Shown here piece after piece: positions 15,450 to 28,600 of a stretch of DNA of 64,000 nt (its first letter is position 1; every line of letters begins with the position of its first letter). The position numbers and the translations under genes were made by a program. Source of the DNA: Paragonimus westermani. Lineage: Eukaryota; Platyhelminthes; Trematoda; Plagiorchiida; Troglotrematidae. Below the pieces are notes generated by a model. The model saw only the letters and a list, made by a program, of their open reading frames with translations, had not been told where the DNA came from and did not search any database. Location of the stretch: contig QNGE01000738.1 in NCBI GenBank assembly GCA_008508345.1, positions 132,586 through 196,585 of the forward strand, written 5' to 3'.

Positions 15450-17410
15450 GTTGTGGCGGAGCGGCAAGTTGTAAGTGAAACTAAGGTACACGTAAACAAA
15501 GGTTCTTCAGCGGAAAGTGAAGATGGAAAGAATGCGCGAGAACAAGCCTTGGCAAGTATCCGATATCATGCTTTATCAGCATATCGCAGTCAAACTTCCT
15601 CGGAAAAATTTCTTCGGGCGCGTGATTCAACCAGCCCAGTTGGTCTTTGTAAGGAGGACGCGCAGTTGTTACCAAAGAAGAACGATCAATACCAAAGGGA
15701 TTGAGGAAGGAAAGGAGAGTGACTACCGACTTTCTATCAACTACACGATAATTGTCAAATTCACAATGCAGATTACTAAGCCCTTCATTACCGACCACAA
15801 AATCCCATTTTGATTTGTATCAACAGCGCTTAAGACTAAGTAGGAACACGTCACACCCGATGCCGAATCCGCCGTCATCGCGGAGTTTTATAACGGTGCG
15901 TTTGTTCACGCGCCAACCTCTTCCTTGGTTCCATCTACCAGTGAATTCGAAGACACACCGCGAGCACATCCTATTCTGTTGTTCCTAATGAGCTACGGCG
16001 TCTTGAAGATTGACCCTTTAGACTAGGTGGCGTTCCTCTGAAATTTTATTGGGAATAAACCGAGATAATTGTAGACCGCTCAGTTTACTCTAGTTTCCTT
16101 CGATTTTCAGCGCAATTGTACCCAGGAGTTGGAATCAACAGGAAATCACTTCTATCTTCAAGTTTGGTAAACGGAAGGATCTTGGTGATTATCACCCAAT
16201 GGTTTTGATCCCAGGTGCTTCTAGAGTAACAAAAGCAGTCCTGTGTTGCTCACTTCTTAGCCATCATTCTTTTCTTGGCTCCTTCTGTTTTGTGCAACCG
16301 GGCTTTTGCAGTGGACATTGGTGGTTCACGAACTTCCTGCTAGCCACTGTCGAGTATCGATCGTATTAGACTAAGCCGTTTGGGTGGGTGTATACTTGAA
16401 CCCTGCCAAAGATTCGAACTCATTAATGGCCCCTTTCCACCCGGAAAGCTGCACTACTAAAGTGTGCAGCGTTATACACTTCGACGGTCAGTCTTGTCTT
16501 GCCACTTGGCAGTGTAGGGTGCTCGCAAACTTTCCTTTCATCGACCAGAAAAATTACACCAACGCTCTTCAATGTTCCATTTTTAGTCCGCCTATAACAT
16601 CCTTCTTCATAAACTGCCTTATAAATAGACCCCTTCGCATTTTTTCCTGTTCACTGACAACATCAAGGTGTGCCGTACCGCGGGCATCTCTAACGGCCAT
16701 CCTGCAAAACATACCGAACGGTTTGGATGGCTGAGTACGTCTGAGTGAGCTTAGTTTCGGTGCTAGAAAGCGGAAGATTACACACGCCCACTACTCGATA
16801 AACGCCATCTGCTGCCTTGACGACATATCTCTTCAGACGGTCCTGTCTGTTACTAATCTCGACACGTTGGTCTCATGCGTTTTTAAGCTTGTCCAAAACC
16901 TCAGGGACTGAATAAAGTCAACACTGCCCTAGCCTCACTCATCAGGCCTCCAGATCAATGGTACTTTTATTAGCTTGAATCAACACACAACGGCTTAGCC
17001 CATGTGCACCTCAAGGATGGAATCATGATTTGGCCATCTCCACTACAAAGTGAAAAAATGCGTCCTGAGAGGATACGACGAAGTGTCATCGAGGTCCACC
17101 TAAACCTTCAACGTAAACCACATGTGGGTTAATTGTCGGCTTTTACTACATGCTCTTTAGAGTTCCGCCGTCCAAGAGGTGACCTCATTTTTGTCCTATC
17201 AATCATCGCGTCCCCAAGCTACCCATGTAGTTCCGTGTGCAACATAGCTAGCAGCAGTTTGCTCGAAGTAGAGGTCCAGTGTAGCTGATCAGAATGCTGG
17301 CATAATTTCTTATTTCCACGAGTTCGTAAGATGTGGAATATACTGCTCGGTTTTGTGGCTTTTGATTGCTCCATTCATCTTTCCGATGGTTTGCGTTGAT
17401 AAATACATGC
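15450..17410 (+). mobile_element. CR1-like LINE, RT region and 3' part, decayed
   Basis: Plus strand with frameshifts. Near 15580 KLPRKNFFGRV and at about 15880 IAEFYNGAFVHAP are pre-RT segments. At 16143 ITSIFKFGKRKDLGDYHPM is the RT fingers motif (P-FKKG-R-D--NYRPV). At about 16585 SPPITSFFINCLIN stands where SPLLF-IYIND is expected. FTDNIKVCR with FTDN at 16650-16661 replaces the catalytic FADD. At about 17150-17205 SLEFRRPRGDLI is the conserved post-RT box, and RVRKMWNILL near 17325 is the C-terminal box (V-LWN-LP). The 3' end is near 17410. Stops throughout; not functional. Confidence 0.75.
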
Positions 17411-20400
17411 TGCTTTGGAACGGATACAGCACCCGCTTTCTGTTTTAGGCATAGTTGAAGCTTTGCGATTTTACGCCTGAAGATAGGAAACGCTCAAGAA
17501 TTCTGCTTTCTACTTCTGTCACCAGTCCAAGGATACGTGAATTCATTGAGGATCGCCGGCCGCTCTTTAACAGGTTGTGAAATCTTACATTCTGGGACGT
17601 TGTTTATTGGATGGTTCTCAGTAGAACACTTTTTCAAGATAGCAAAATCATTGTGTGCTAGACACTCGTTCTGAGCGAGTTAACCGAGGTTCCAGAATTC
17701 AAGTTCATTCATGTGGAGTATAGGGCGAGAGTATGTTGCAGCCAACAAATTATTGGTGAGTAGTTCGAGCAGTAGTGATCCGGGAGTAGCTCCTTGTAGT
17801 TCGCCTGTGGACCGGATAGTCGCGGTGACATCACACAGTCAGATCTTATTCTGACCGAATGTGAACCATGGCGAGTTCGGATCAATATATATACCTGAAC
17901 TATGCAAACAGTGGCTCACGTGAGATGGCTGTTCGATCGATACGGCCGAGGGCTTCCGTGAAGTTGGTGAAAATGGCATCCACTCTAACGTTCTTGTTGG
18001 TAGTCGTTGTCTGGTCAATTGTAAACGCAAGCGGATTCGAGCAGCAGGAGGGGATCCGAGAGAGCCCATATTGGATAGTAGGGTATTGAGGACGTTTGCT
18101 TTCCTAACTCCGTCATCTAGATTGCCCCGCATCACTGCGGAAATGCTGGAGAGCGATGCTCGTGGAGGTTGTTCGACCGCCTCTGTCTTATAACCTCCCT
18201 CAAAAATGGGGGGAAGCGACTCACATTTTCACGACCTTGAAATCAGAGTCTCATTTAAGTAATACTGGGGCAGAAAGGGTAGACGGGTGCTAGGCCTTGC
18301 GTTTTGTTACTATTGTCTTCGGCTGTTCATTATTCTGAAGGAAGTTGACTATGATTTCCTCACAATTGTTTCTCCAATACAGAGACTGGATAGGTTGTTG
18401 GTCTGTGGACAGTGTGTTGTTTAGTGTCACCAGCTGCACTAGGGAGTTCCTGAAACTTCCTCAAGTACCGTGCATACATCACCGCAGGCATGGGACCGAA
18501 CGTTTCATGATCCTGCCAAAAACTTGGTACTGGGTGCGCTGGCTCATGTGTGAGAATTCACTGCCGCTCGACTGGGCAAGAGCTGTAGGTTCTGGTTGCT
18601 TCTGTTTGACGCTTTGGTTTGGTGAGCCTGATTGTTTACCCTAGTAAGTGCGTCACACTGATCACAAGCACGACTGTTCAGGGTAAATCTCGCAGATTCT
18701 CTCCACCTGGAAATCGCTCCTCAAGGTCAGTTTGATATCGTTGAACTTTCTGGTCCGAGAGGTGATTCCTGTAAGATGGCTTCTACCTTCCACCAATATT
18801 TTGTACGCAGGTTTCGACATAACAGAGCTAGAGCACAGCTTATTAACAAGTTTCTGCGACAGCCGTCGCGTCTGAAGTTACTGCGTGGATGCCCAAAAGT
18901 CTCAGAGGAATAGTGTTACAGACAAACTTGTGAATTTCATGTGTTCACTCAGTCCCAGTGGTGTTTCCATTGCCATTGATTTAATTGCAAGTGGGTCTTC
19001 TGTCAATATAAAATTGCGACAGGTGGCCTCTGGTTGCCGACTCACCCAGTGTGGGCCTTGATGTTTTGGTACACTTCTGTCTTCCCTACGGTACTCCAGC
19101 TTTCAAGTATACCATCGTTACTCGTGGAACCACTCTCTCTTGATTAAAATCTCCCATGGCAAGGACTGGTATGTTCTCATACAAACAGGCACCTCGTGCT
19201 ACATTGAGGGTGGGCTTATACACCGCTTTGCTGGGAATGGACTGTCGTACTCTATATTAACAAGACACTCGGCCAGAATTTACAATTAAAACAGCCCCAA
19301 GGCGGGTCCCGGTACACTTTGGGGTGGCAGGGTTTTTTGGTTGGTTCCACTTGGGGTGCACTTACAAGTTAGTGGGAAGACTCATGCACTGCCATCCTTC
19401 CCATCGGCCATGAATGATTTGTAACTGCCAGTAACGATTTTAGCACAATATTTCTGTTTATGGAATCAAGTCTTGAACATGATCGTCAGCGTCAGCTTCC
19501 CTGTGCACTAATGTTGCCTGAGTTTCTATCATTTTTACGGTGTTCCGGGTCTTTGTCTTCAGTCACCTCCTCACCTAAAATGAGAAGGCAGGCCGTAAGA
19601 TTATGGTGTGGGTTCGAGAGCTACCGGGGACAGCAATAAAGGTTGATCCGTTTCTTTATGGTTTGGAGTATGTAAGTTTTTGTAGATCGCCGTTGTCATG
19701 GCCGAACCGTCTTCCAGGAGCGCGTGGGAAAGTAGACGAACGTCGAATTTAAAACATGATTTCGTGCGATGTTCTAAGATATCATTTTGTAAGCAATACA
19801 TTTTTTAAACAATAGGCTGCATATATCAACTCTGACGATCCGTGTCAACAAGGAAAATATGTCACAGATCAAAAATCGAGCACTAAAAGTCAAGTGAACA
19901 TTGAAAATAGAATACAGAAATTTGCATCAGAAGCCCCTATAATAACGCTGTCAGAATGGCGAGGGTTTGCACTCGGTGAACCACGCCGAATAAAAGCAAA
20001 CAGGTTGCTCGGTGACCTCCAGCATATGAAAACAATATGTACGGGTAAGTAAGTACGCTCAAATCGCAAAACTAAGGGGGACTCGTATGCAAAGGGGCCA
20101 GACAAAAAGGTTACCTATCAGAAACACCTGGAAGAAAACTTCCAACAGATCCGACAAACGCGTGATACAGCCATGGTGGTGCAAATATGGAAGTGATAGC
20201 CTATCCAATGAAGTCAAACGAGAAGGCTTCAGTATATACACAATTATAGTTATAAGTGGTAGGAAACAGGCGTATTACATGTGTACGGCCATTCTACAAA
20301 CTTTGTCGCAAATGTTCGTTACCTGCAGTGGAAAAAAACCAGAGGTAAAATTAGTGTGGAAAGGCATGCTTCGACCAACCTAAAAGCCGACATCAGACAA

Positions 20401-23400
20401 AGCGACAGAACCGTCTAAAGATTTCCAGTGAATCCACCAGATGATTTTTGGCTGCGCTAACATGGCTTACCGAATCATCTCCACACAGCTGGAGCGTAGA
20501 AACTTTGGGGGGGCTAGAAACACTAACAGGTTTGCGTGCAATCCTGAAAGGAAAATACCGCCACATACAAAGGTCACACCTTTCACATTGGACTCTGGAG
20601 CTGGAGTTTTCCGCGCGAGTGACTCAGTTGGACATGATACGAAGTATACTTTCACGACGCATCCTTGTAACCAACGTCGACAACAACCAAAAGCATCAGT
20701 GTCTGCGAGGTCAGTGGAATAGTAGCAGACATACGATGGGCGGCTTCGAAAAGAGCCTGGGCACCTGAAGCCAAAACAGAATAAAGACAAAATTAACTCA
20801 CATTTGGAGTTCACAAGTATTCCGTAAGTCTAGGTATACATTTTTGATTCAGCGCCTTCAGTTGACTTCCATTTCTATCAATCGTTTATTCATTACTCAC
20901 TATTCAGTGAAACTCAAAACCGTTAATTTTGTTCGCCGCCTCACCTGCTTCTTTTCGGGGTAGAACGTGCAGTGCTTGTAAAGAAACCCCCCTCTCACAC
21001 TGCTTCGTCATATGCCTGTTTACATTACTCTCACCATCTAACAAATCTTATTTCTGGGCAATCATCGGATAATCGTTCGCCAATCACAGTCACGTGAGTA
21101 GCTGGATGGATAAAAGTGTGTGTTATGTGGGTTCGCCTTGAATATAGCGTTCCGTAGTGGCAGTGGCAGCACCGTGTCATCCAATGGTGGGTTGATGTGC
21201 ATTTTGCCCTAATCCGTCTGAAATAGGGTACGGGGAAAACAGTGACTGTATTAATGATGCAGTTAAGAAGAACAGATGATGAAAACAATGGCACGAGAAT
21301 GGCCGCGGGTCAGCTTGATATTTACAACTTGTTAGGGATTAATGTGGTTTGGTCAAATGGAAAGCACATGTACAGTGATAACCAGACGAACAGCACAAGC
21401 ACACATATCAGTAACATATTGAAAAATACGGAGTGGGATCTGGGCTACTTAACGGAAGTATGCTGTTCGTAGCAGTTATGCCGATAATAACCAACAGTCG
21501 AGATGCTTCTGAAAACTATAGGATGGTGGTGTCTCGCACACGTCAGCAGAACAGTATTGAAAAATATGTAAGCTCCGATGGCGTATCAGCGTTGTTTGTG
21601 AAGTAGTACGGTGCCATCTCCATTTCGAATATGAGTCCACTCAAGTTGGCTTCCACCAATTTAGAGAAGTTTTGATTGTGGCGACCAACCGTGATGAAGA
21701 TCTTGAGGCTAAGTTACTATCTTCCCTTAAGTATCTATAGACCGATAAGAAGATGCTCAGAAGCCCCAGTGGAACGTGTACAGAGGTGAGAATGAAACCC
21801 CGCCGCAATTTTTGATGCGTGTCATTACAGAAGGCTCAGAGGTGGCTGTCATGGCCGAACAGTGAACGAGCGATGCGTAGATAAATGACAGGCGCCAAAA
21901 TCAATACTAAATTCCATCCAAGGCTCCGCCGTAATTTCGTATGGGCAGTTAAGCGTACAGGGCAAAACTGACCATTTTAATCACGACAGTTGGTATTAAC
22001 TGTGAACTTCTGACCTAACTGTACAAGTGAACTGTCTTTGGTTGGAAAGTGTTATGAAACGGGTGGGGAAGGTCAGCTCACAATCCTCTTCGATGAGCGA
22101 GGAGAAGACATAAAGATTCGTCGTGTACCACTTATGCGAACGTTGTCATATTTGCAACATGAATCCAGTCGTACTATCAACATAAGTTAGACCGCGTTGA
22201 GTTCTCTGTCGTGCTTGCTGGAAAGATAATCTTATTCCACTCACAAGTTGAATAGGACAGGAGTTTTCATTAGGATTCACATGCCGCGCATTGATTGGCT
22301 CCTTATCAATCCCTGTCACGTTTTTCATTCTCCGACGTATTTACGCAACCAAATAGTAATGGTTTATAAGTATGATAGGAAACCGGCCAATTTTGTCGGG
22401 TTGCCTACTAGTAAACCAAATCAATAAGATTCCGATATTACCGGTCCATCGGCTGCCACTCGTGCAGCAGATCGTCACGGTTCTTACAGCCTTGGAGCTT
22501 CGAATATCGTCTCACTTGAAGACCCATATGCTTCTACTTTCCGTGGGTCCGTATGCGTCGCTCTTGTTGAAAAACTTTGTACCGGGAGATAAGCAGACTC
22601 CATTGCATCTTGCCAACCGGTCGTGCTATCTAGTTTGAACCGCCTTATTGTTTTTGAGCGCGATTACATCCATGTCATATTGTGCTGCTCCACGTAATAA
22701 AGCGCGACATGGCATTCAAGTTTTGCTTGGAAAGGATTCCCACTTTAACGATATTGCGCCTTTGAGAACCGATTTAATGCTGGTGATCTGCCTTTACAAG
22801 TGACCCCGGTGTTAGTGTGAAGCTGAGAACAGAGCTGGAATTCGGTTGAAGAATAGCTACAAAGGCGGCGGAAACGCTGTTCATGCAATCGACCGTAGAC
22901 AGTGGGAATCGAATGAGGTGCATGATAGAAACTTGCTGGCAACGTTGACAGATTTCAGCTGGTCCCTGAACATTAATTCCTGTCACAAAAAATCCCCTGC
23001 AAAAGTGGAAGTCTCCTTGAAACTACCGATTTCACCATTTGAATTGCGTACAAAAAACCGTTTTTACCACGGAAATTGATTATGTCACGCAATAAAGGTC
23101 TCAATGAAGCGGACAGGTTTTATGACCACTTTAAATGAGGAAAATAATAGCTGTCAGTATCAGACATTTGTTATTCAAATCGCGGAAATTCGAACTGGAG
23201 CACGAAAAACGGAAATCATACTTACTATAGCCTAATAAACTGAACGCTTCTCAAGAAAAACAGCATTCAACTGAGCGAATCGCAGTCTAGTACAGGACGT
23301 ACTAAGCTACCTCTTGTGGATAGGAATTAGCTAGACAAGATTTAGAAAAAGGGTCGAGAACAGAGACCGAACGTTTATTTACTAACAGTAATAATAATGT

Positions 23401-23639
23401 GCAATTCTCAACGTACGTGTGAGAAGCACTCTGAGATATGCACGATCATTGCAGATAGTTACAGGCGATACAAAACGTGAAACGTCCTAACAAAAAAAGG
23501 CGTGATCAGAAAGAAGACGCTTGTAGTTTAGAGCCTTTGACGTGCGCGGCAGTAAAGGGTGTAGTTCGTCTGATCCACAGATTTAGTCCAGAAAATGTAA
23601 CGTCACTTTAATTTACATTATACAAGGTTTGTGTGGGAC
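17411..23639. other. Unrecognised intergenic sequence
   Basis: Apart from the possible endonuclease piece near 19.1 kb, nothing matches. Frames up to 115 codons (20814-20467, minus) overlap others on both strands and look like chance. Confidence 0.45.
19080..19260 (-). mobile_element. Possible LINE endonuclease fragment
   Basis: The minus strand reads VYKPTLNVARGACLYENIPV then LAMGDFNQ, like the APE-type endonuclease of CR1/Jockey LINEs, where YRPP is followed by a hydrophobic strand and GDFN. GDFN is at 19154-19143. A few weak matches follow, then stops. No other domain of the element was found, so this rests on one motif. Confidence 0.35.
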
Positions 23640-23895
23640 AATGCTTTTTAGCGTGCAGTCAAAACCAGCAAGCGCGGTCGTATCAACTTTGAATTGTGTA
23701 ACAAAGCGTTATGCTGTGTTGTTAACAACGCTAAAGGTTTCGTTCGTGCAAATCGTGTGCATGGCCTACCGGGCTTTTGGCTATTCCTTGATCGCCTTGT
23801 TTCCTTTCACAGGACCGTTGTTGCAACCACTACGACGAAAGAACGCCGTTACTCGTTGCCCCCACCTTGCTACAACGTTGATCCATCAGTGCAAA
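23640..23895 (+). repeat. Dispersed repeat, direct copy of the 29698-29932 sequence
   Basis: About 250 bp aligns with 29698-29932 with many substitutions. No mobile-element domain flanks it here, and the reading frames are not conserved between copies. It is likely a non-coding part of a retroelement. Confidence 0.55.
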
Positions 23896-25554
23896 AAACA
23901 GTCAGGATAAAACCGGCCGGCTTGCATGTTACGGTTTCACATAGTTCAACGGCATTCTGAGGACTACGTCCGAATTCATCTTCCAGTGTTTCGCCAACAG
24001 GTGGTACAAATAGCATCGGGAAAATGTCACAATAAGTAGGCCTTGTCGATGGTAGAAGGGAAATTCCAAAACCCGGCGAACGATTGGGCAGACTTCAGCG
24101 CACTGTTTCGCAAATTGGTGTAAGCCGTCAAAAAGTTGGAAATCTTGCAGTGTTCGGTAGAGACGATATTTTTGTGCGTCCACTCGTCGCAAAAGCTTTC
24201 CTTGCACACCGAATGTATGTGATAGCGGGAAAAGGAGCGCAATCTCACCCCAGGTAGCACGGCCGTCCTTGTACGTGTCTTTTGATCATCTTCCATGTGT
24301 CTTTTGAGTGTCTTGACTGACTATTCGGAAGTCATTCAAAAGGCGGTCAAACTGAAAATATCCCGTGGGCCTTGTTTTGTTAAGAACATTTGTCGCCTTC
24401 GCTCTTACTTATCATGATTGACGAATGCGTCTTGTTTTCAAGCTATATGCCATTGAAAACACGCCTCCGCGCAGCGGAACAAAAACGATTTTAAGCAGTG
24501 AACATCTAATGGAAGTTCATAACGTACAAAGTTGAGGAAGATTCATTAGCTAAGTGGTTTTTCTTCCTCACTTTTATATGACCACTGTTCTTCGCCTTCT
24601 GTATCCAATTTTGAACACGTTCCGACATCTGCTCGACAGAATCTGAATAAAAGTGGAATATCTCAGTTAATAATGGAAATACGACAATATATCACTTCAG
24701 CAAGATAAAAGAGAATATTTCACTGATCAGTAAAATCGAACGCTTGCTAGTCTATGCTAACTGGGTGACCATCAAAATGCAAAATGAACTTGAGCACACT
24801 TTGGCCAACTAGAAGTGGGATATCTCAGTGAGTGCTTGGAATATTACAACACGCCACCTCGGTAATATAATTCTCCATGACCACACAATAGTTGCTTGAA
24901 CGGACACTCGCCGTACACAACTTCTCACTGAACATGCCAGCACACTCCGGATTGCAACTGGTCAGCCATTTCGTAGACCCGCTCAGAAATTAATGGTCAT
25001 GTAATGTGACGGAACCAAAATTAGTCAGCGGCAAATATAACTAGAGTTCTCATTTTTCCCGTTCTTAAAATTATAAACAATGGGGCTGAAATTGCTTCAC
25101 TTTTGAAATTGTTATCTTACGTAAAACACTCAAGAGACGGTCAACCGTCTGAGTGTGCTACTAGGGATATTTTAAGTGAGAAAATGTGTCATGGTCACAT
25201 TTTCTTAAAAAGACCTAGCGCGAAATTACTATTTTTGGTTCGGTTAATAAAATATGGCTGTCGACCAATGAATATGGTGTTTTGCGATTTACTCAGGATT
25301 TACCCAGGCAACCGGAATACCAGGTCGAAGATTTGGAAGGCCCCATGAAATGTGCCCGTTCCAAGTATGGCTCCTATGAGGTCATTCTGCTAGACTTATT
25401 AATACGCACCAACTTCACATCTTCCCGGCAACCTGGATACCGCTTGCACGTGAATAAACACTCGCGAATGAAGTGTTGTTGGTTTAACAGCATCAAATCA
25501 GATATTATTTGGGAGTGTGAGTGAATTACTGGGGATACAACAAACCGTTCCAGC
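23896..25554. other. Unrecognised intergenic sequence
   Basis: No coding or element signal. Near 25300-25440 the phrases CCCAGGCAACCGGAATACC and CCCGGCAACCTGGATACC form a short imperfect direct repeat about 115 bp apart. Confidence 0.4.
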
Positions 25555-25945
25555 AGGCTACTTCCTAGGGGAGTCTGACAACCGGAAAGAGCATGTACGC
25601 TCTTTGTAGCTGAAGGCTAAATGTTACCCGGACTACAGTCACAACAGTCATCAGGGGATACACAGAGTTTGAAAGTAGACATTGTGTTTGATAGCGTGAG
25701 ATGGCTGTCCAAGCCCCTTTTGCCGTTACCAAAGCTGACTTCATTCAGAAGTCTATTCCAAATATAAGAAGAGTTTACGACAATGGAGCTAGCGTGTATC
25801 GTTCCCGAATCAGCAGGGTTGGCAGAGTGAGGTCCTTATTCCCAAAACCATACGGGAAACTGTATCGTAAGTGGACAGTACGTGCTGTGGTGGTATTCTC
25901 CGAACGTATAGGCTTATAAGGTGTGAGGTTCAGCTTTAGTTTCCG
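25555..25945 (-). mobile_element. LINE 3'-end fragment, same family as 31990-33080
   Basis: Read on the minus strand, KLKLNLTPYKP, ARTVHLRYSFPYGF, NKDLTLPTLLI and IWNRLLNE align step by step with 32690-32890, and the non-coding end aligns too (CAAACACAATGTAC or CAAACACAATGTCTAC, CCTGATGA, GTCCGGGTAACATTTAGCC, GTCTGACAACC or GTTGTCAGAC). A 7-bp stem, AAAGAGC / GCTCTTT with loop ATGTAC, sits at 25586-25605 in this copy only. The overlapping plus-strand frame is a shadow. Confidence 0.7.
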
Positions 25946-27174
25946 CAACGAGAGTAAATAAACATCAAGTCTGATGGCACTGTCTATTAGCGAATAGAAA
26001 CAAGTATCCCAATGAGCTCCTGGTAAATGATAGTTGAAGGTATGTTTTGAAAATTTTGCACTCAGTCTCGTAATGTGCAATTCCATTTCATGTTTGCAAA
26101 CTGACCCAACATACTGCCCAGTGCACTTTGTCCCGCCAACCCCAGAGCTCTCGTGTAACTTGCCTGTTATGATAGCATGAGCCACACGTGGTGACGAGTT
26201 GTTGTTCCACTTCACTCACCAAAGGGATTCGTGAGATAACTAGGTTTGCTTATTTTGTGATAAGTCCTCAACTCAAAGTGGTCGATTGATGCACTTGCAG
26301 TACGGTTTGCTTTTGAGGCGGACTGCCATGGTGGGAGTAATTGTGTTTGTTTTGCATATTTTTCCGCTTGCCCAGCAATACCGTAAAATCTTTGACTGGT
26401 TATTGTTTTGAACTCGCTGCTGATTTTCTCTATACGCGTTGCTCAACAAGGATCCAGTCGTACCAATAATCACCTTCTCGATGAACGTGAACGTGATTCA
26501 CACAATTTAGCGGCGGTGTCTAACTCGGTTAATAGTTTCTAAGGGGCCAAGTGACAGAGAGCCATGTTACCTTTATACGGTTTTGGGTGTAATGAGCTCT
26601 ACGAAGCGGATTTCACCGTGACACTGGCCACGGATGAACAAGCCGTTGATTATCTCCATTCTTGTTCAGGACTGCAGGAAGTAGTGAACCCGTCATTTTA
26701 TTGGTACTAAGTTACAAGGTCAGAGTTTAGTTCGTATTTTGCGCATTTTTCACCTCCCATTCGTCTTTCCGTTCCACGTCTGGTGGTCATTGTAAATCGA
26801 CTCCATAAACAGCCTGACCTCCGATGGTCCGAGAATTACGTTGATACACATTTGTTGCAAATATCGTTGCATTCCCACCTGCCTAACACACGTCACCGTC
26901 ACCTTTGACAGCTTAATGGCAAGAATGATCCATCTCTCATACTGGCATGTAAAAATTCACGCGTAACCTTTGATCGTGAGCCCTCGTGTCTTTGCTCGTT
27001 TTTATTTTCTTCCTCCATCCAACTGAAACAGCAAACGAGATAGGGACCGAGTGTGTGATGGTAGCTGCTCACTGATAAGATAGATGGCAAGGCTCATCTT
27101 TCGGAATCCTGCGTCGGCAAATTCCACGAAAGCGCATTTTTTCATTCCATGATGACAGGAATCGATGAAGCGAA
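25946..27174. other. Mostly unrecognised; lies between two elements
   Basis: Minus-strand frames at 26473-26273 and 26215-25946 include YVGSVCKHEMELHITRL, faintly like a GIY-YIG core, which could be remains of a second Penelope-like copy. This is too weak for a separate call. Confidence 0.35.
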
Positions 27175-27210
27175 TAAAAAATTGAAGAATGGAGGCAGAA
27201 ACAGTTTTTT

Positions 27211-27256
27211 GCACAATGTACCTCTCGAGCACATTTCGCTGCATCTCATCAGGCAC
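27211..27256 (-). ncRNA. Hammerhead-ribozyme-like motif in the Penelope 3' region
   Basis: On the minus strand: CTGATGA at 27252-27246, an 8-nt hairpin GATGCAGC, GAAA at 27237-27234, then helix III ATGTGC / GTACAT around the loop TCGAGAG, then T at the expected cleavage position (27215). GTGC upstream of CTGATGA can pair with GTGC after the cleavage position (helix I, two G-U pairs). Penelope-like elements are known to carry hammerhead ribozymes. Helix II is weak here, so activity is uncertain. Confidence 0.6.
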
Positions 27257-27387
27257 ATACTGAAGCCTATGGGTTCATATGGCGAAGGTCAATAGACACT
27301 GTGAAGCTAAACAACAGAATCAACAAACACGCACACCCACACATATCAACGACGAACAAGTCTTCTTATCAACAGATGGGAGGACTT

Positions 27388-27789
27388 TCATTTGCTCATT
27401 ACTCCCGCCTCTGCGAACCGGAGAATCCTTCGAGTCTTTGGTGCGTAACCTATCCGGAACGCTTTCTCCAGGTTCATTTGGGGTCGATAAGTCAGCAAGT
27501 GTCGTGGGATCAATGTCATTGACTCCTTGTGATTTGCCAAATTCTGATTTGAGTCCGGCATTGTGGTATCCATGATCGTTTTACGAACCCAAACTGAAAT
27601 GTGTTCGTTGACCCGATAACCTAACTGCCGCCCAGATCTGCCCATGTAAGTGACCCGGCACTCATACGAGAATTCGTAGGTGATGTAAGGTTCGGCGTTA
27701 AGAAGTTGCGATGTTTTCAGAAGTGGTGTTGGGATTCGAGTAATGGTGATCTGTGTGACCAGTTGGGCTGCATAGAACGTACGTCCCAA
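27388..27789 (-). pseudogene. GIY-YIG endonuclease segment of the Penelope-like element
   Basis: Within this frame, residues 44-63 read CRVTYMGRSGRQLGYRVNEH. This is the GIY-YIG pattern of Penelope endonucleases (a tyrosine-glycine pair, then arginine, then an EH near the helix). It lies directly downstream of the reverse-transcriptase segment on the same strand. The start is not a true start: the frame is entered by frameshift from the RT part. Confidence 0.7.
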
Positions 27790-28051
27790 GAGAAGCCGTG
27801 AGACCAGCTTTCAACATTGACAATTTCATTATTCTTGTATGGCACACGCAGGTAGAAATTCAGTTTGGGAGCTGTTGAATACCTCGCGATAGCCGGCCTT
27901 CGTTTGCTGAATTTCCCACCAAGTGCCAATGGAAAGTTTTTTTGTTTGAACGTGGTTCTCAACAATGATATCTCTTTGGCCAACGTTTCCCTTGAACCGA
28001 TTTTTTCCGCTCGATAGAACAAAAATCTCACCAGACTTCGCTTGTACTAAA

Positions 28052-28600
28052 TCAACAGAAACTGTAAAAGTTCAGGTGTCCTTCAGTCCGAGTGTGTTTC
28101 CGGTAGACGGACCGCAGTAAGCTGCCGTTGTTATGGCACGTTATTCGAGTATCCGAAAACGCCAAGCTTTCATCCTGCTGGTGCCCAATAGTGAAACTAA
28201 GTTTATACTTCAGCTTGTTCATTGTATCAGGCATGCTCACTGCCATTTCCTTGGTATCGGTAACTACCAATACATCATCAACATAACGCAGGCAAAAGTG
28301 AGCCTGATTGATAACAGCGTCTACGTTCTGCCCCAGGTGGGCAACGAAGATATCGGATAGTAACGGGTCAAGTGGACTGCTCATAGCAACACTATCGATT
28401 TGTATGTAGCCAGTTCCCACGAAGTAGAACTGTGCGTTCACTGTGCATAGTAGGAGAAGACGTTCTAGTCCAGACGTGGGTAATCCTATGTTCAATTGAG
28501 GTGAGTCAATATACCGGTAAATTATACTGACTATCAGCTTCAGAGGAACACTTGTAAAAAAGGCGCGATATCCAAACTGGCTATATGCTTGTTGCTGCAT
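28052..28600 (-). pseudogene. Penelope-like reverse transcriptase core, longest intact segment
   Basis: One open frame of 182 residues includes fingers/palm sequence (LNIGLPTSGLERLLLLC), an altered motif B (MSSPLDP) and motif C YVDD, then the thumb-side KLKYKLSFTI and SVYRKHTRT. The frame ends at TAG just after the conserved LNFYSF, and the endonuclease continues in other frames, so the gene is broken. The glycine-to-serine change in MGSP and glycine-to-aspartate in PLGP would be expected to harm activity. Confidence 0.8.

Noticed and set aside
20467..20814. 115-codon minus frame as a gene
   Set aside because: Overlapping frames on the plus strand are equally long, there is no known motif, and no splice or codon signal stands out.
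26040..26215. Second GIY-YIG endonuclease (YVGSVCKHEMELHITRL, minus)
   Set aside because: Only a short stretch is similar, the key arginine and EH spacing are not convincing, and it runs into a different LINE's 3' end.
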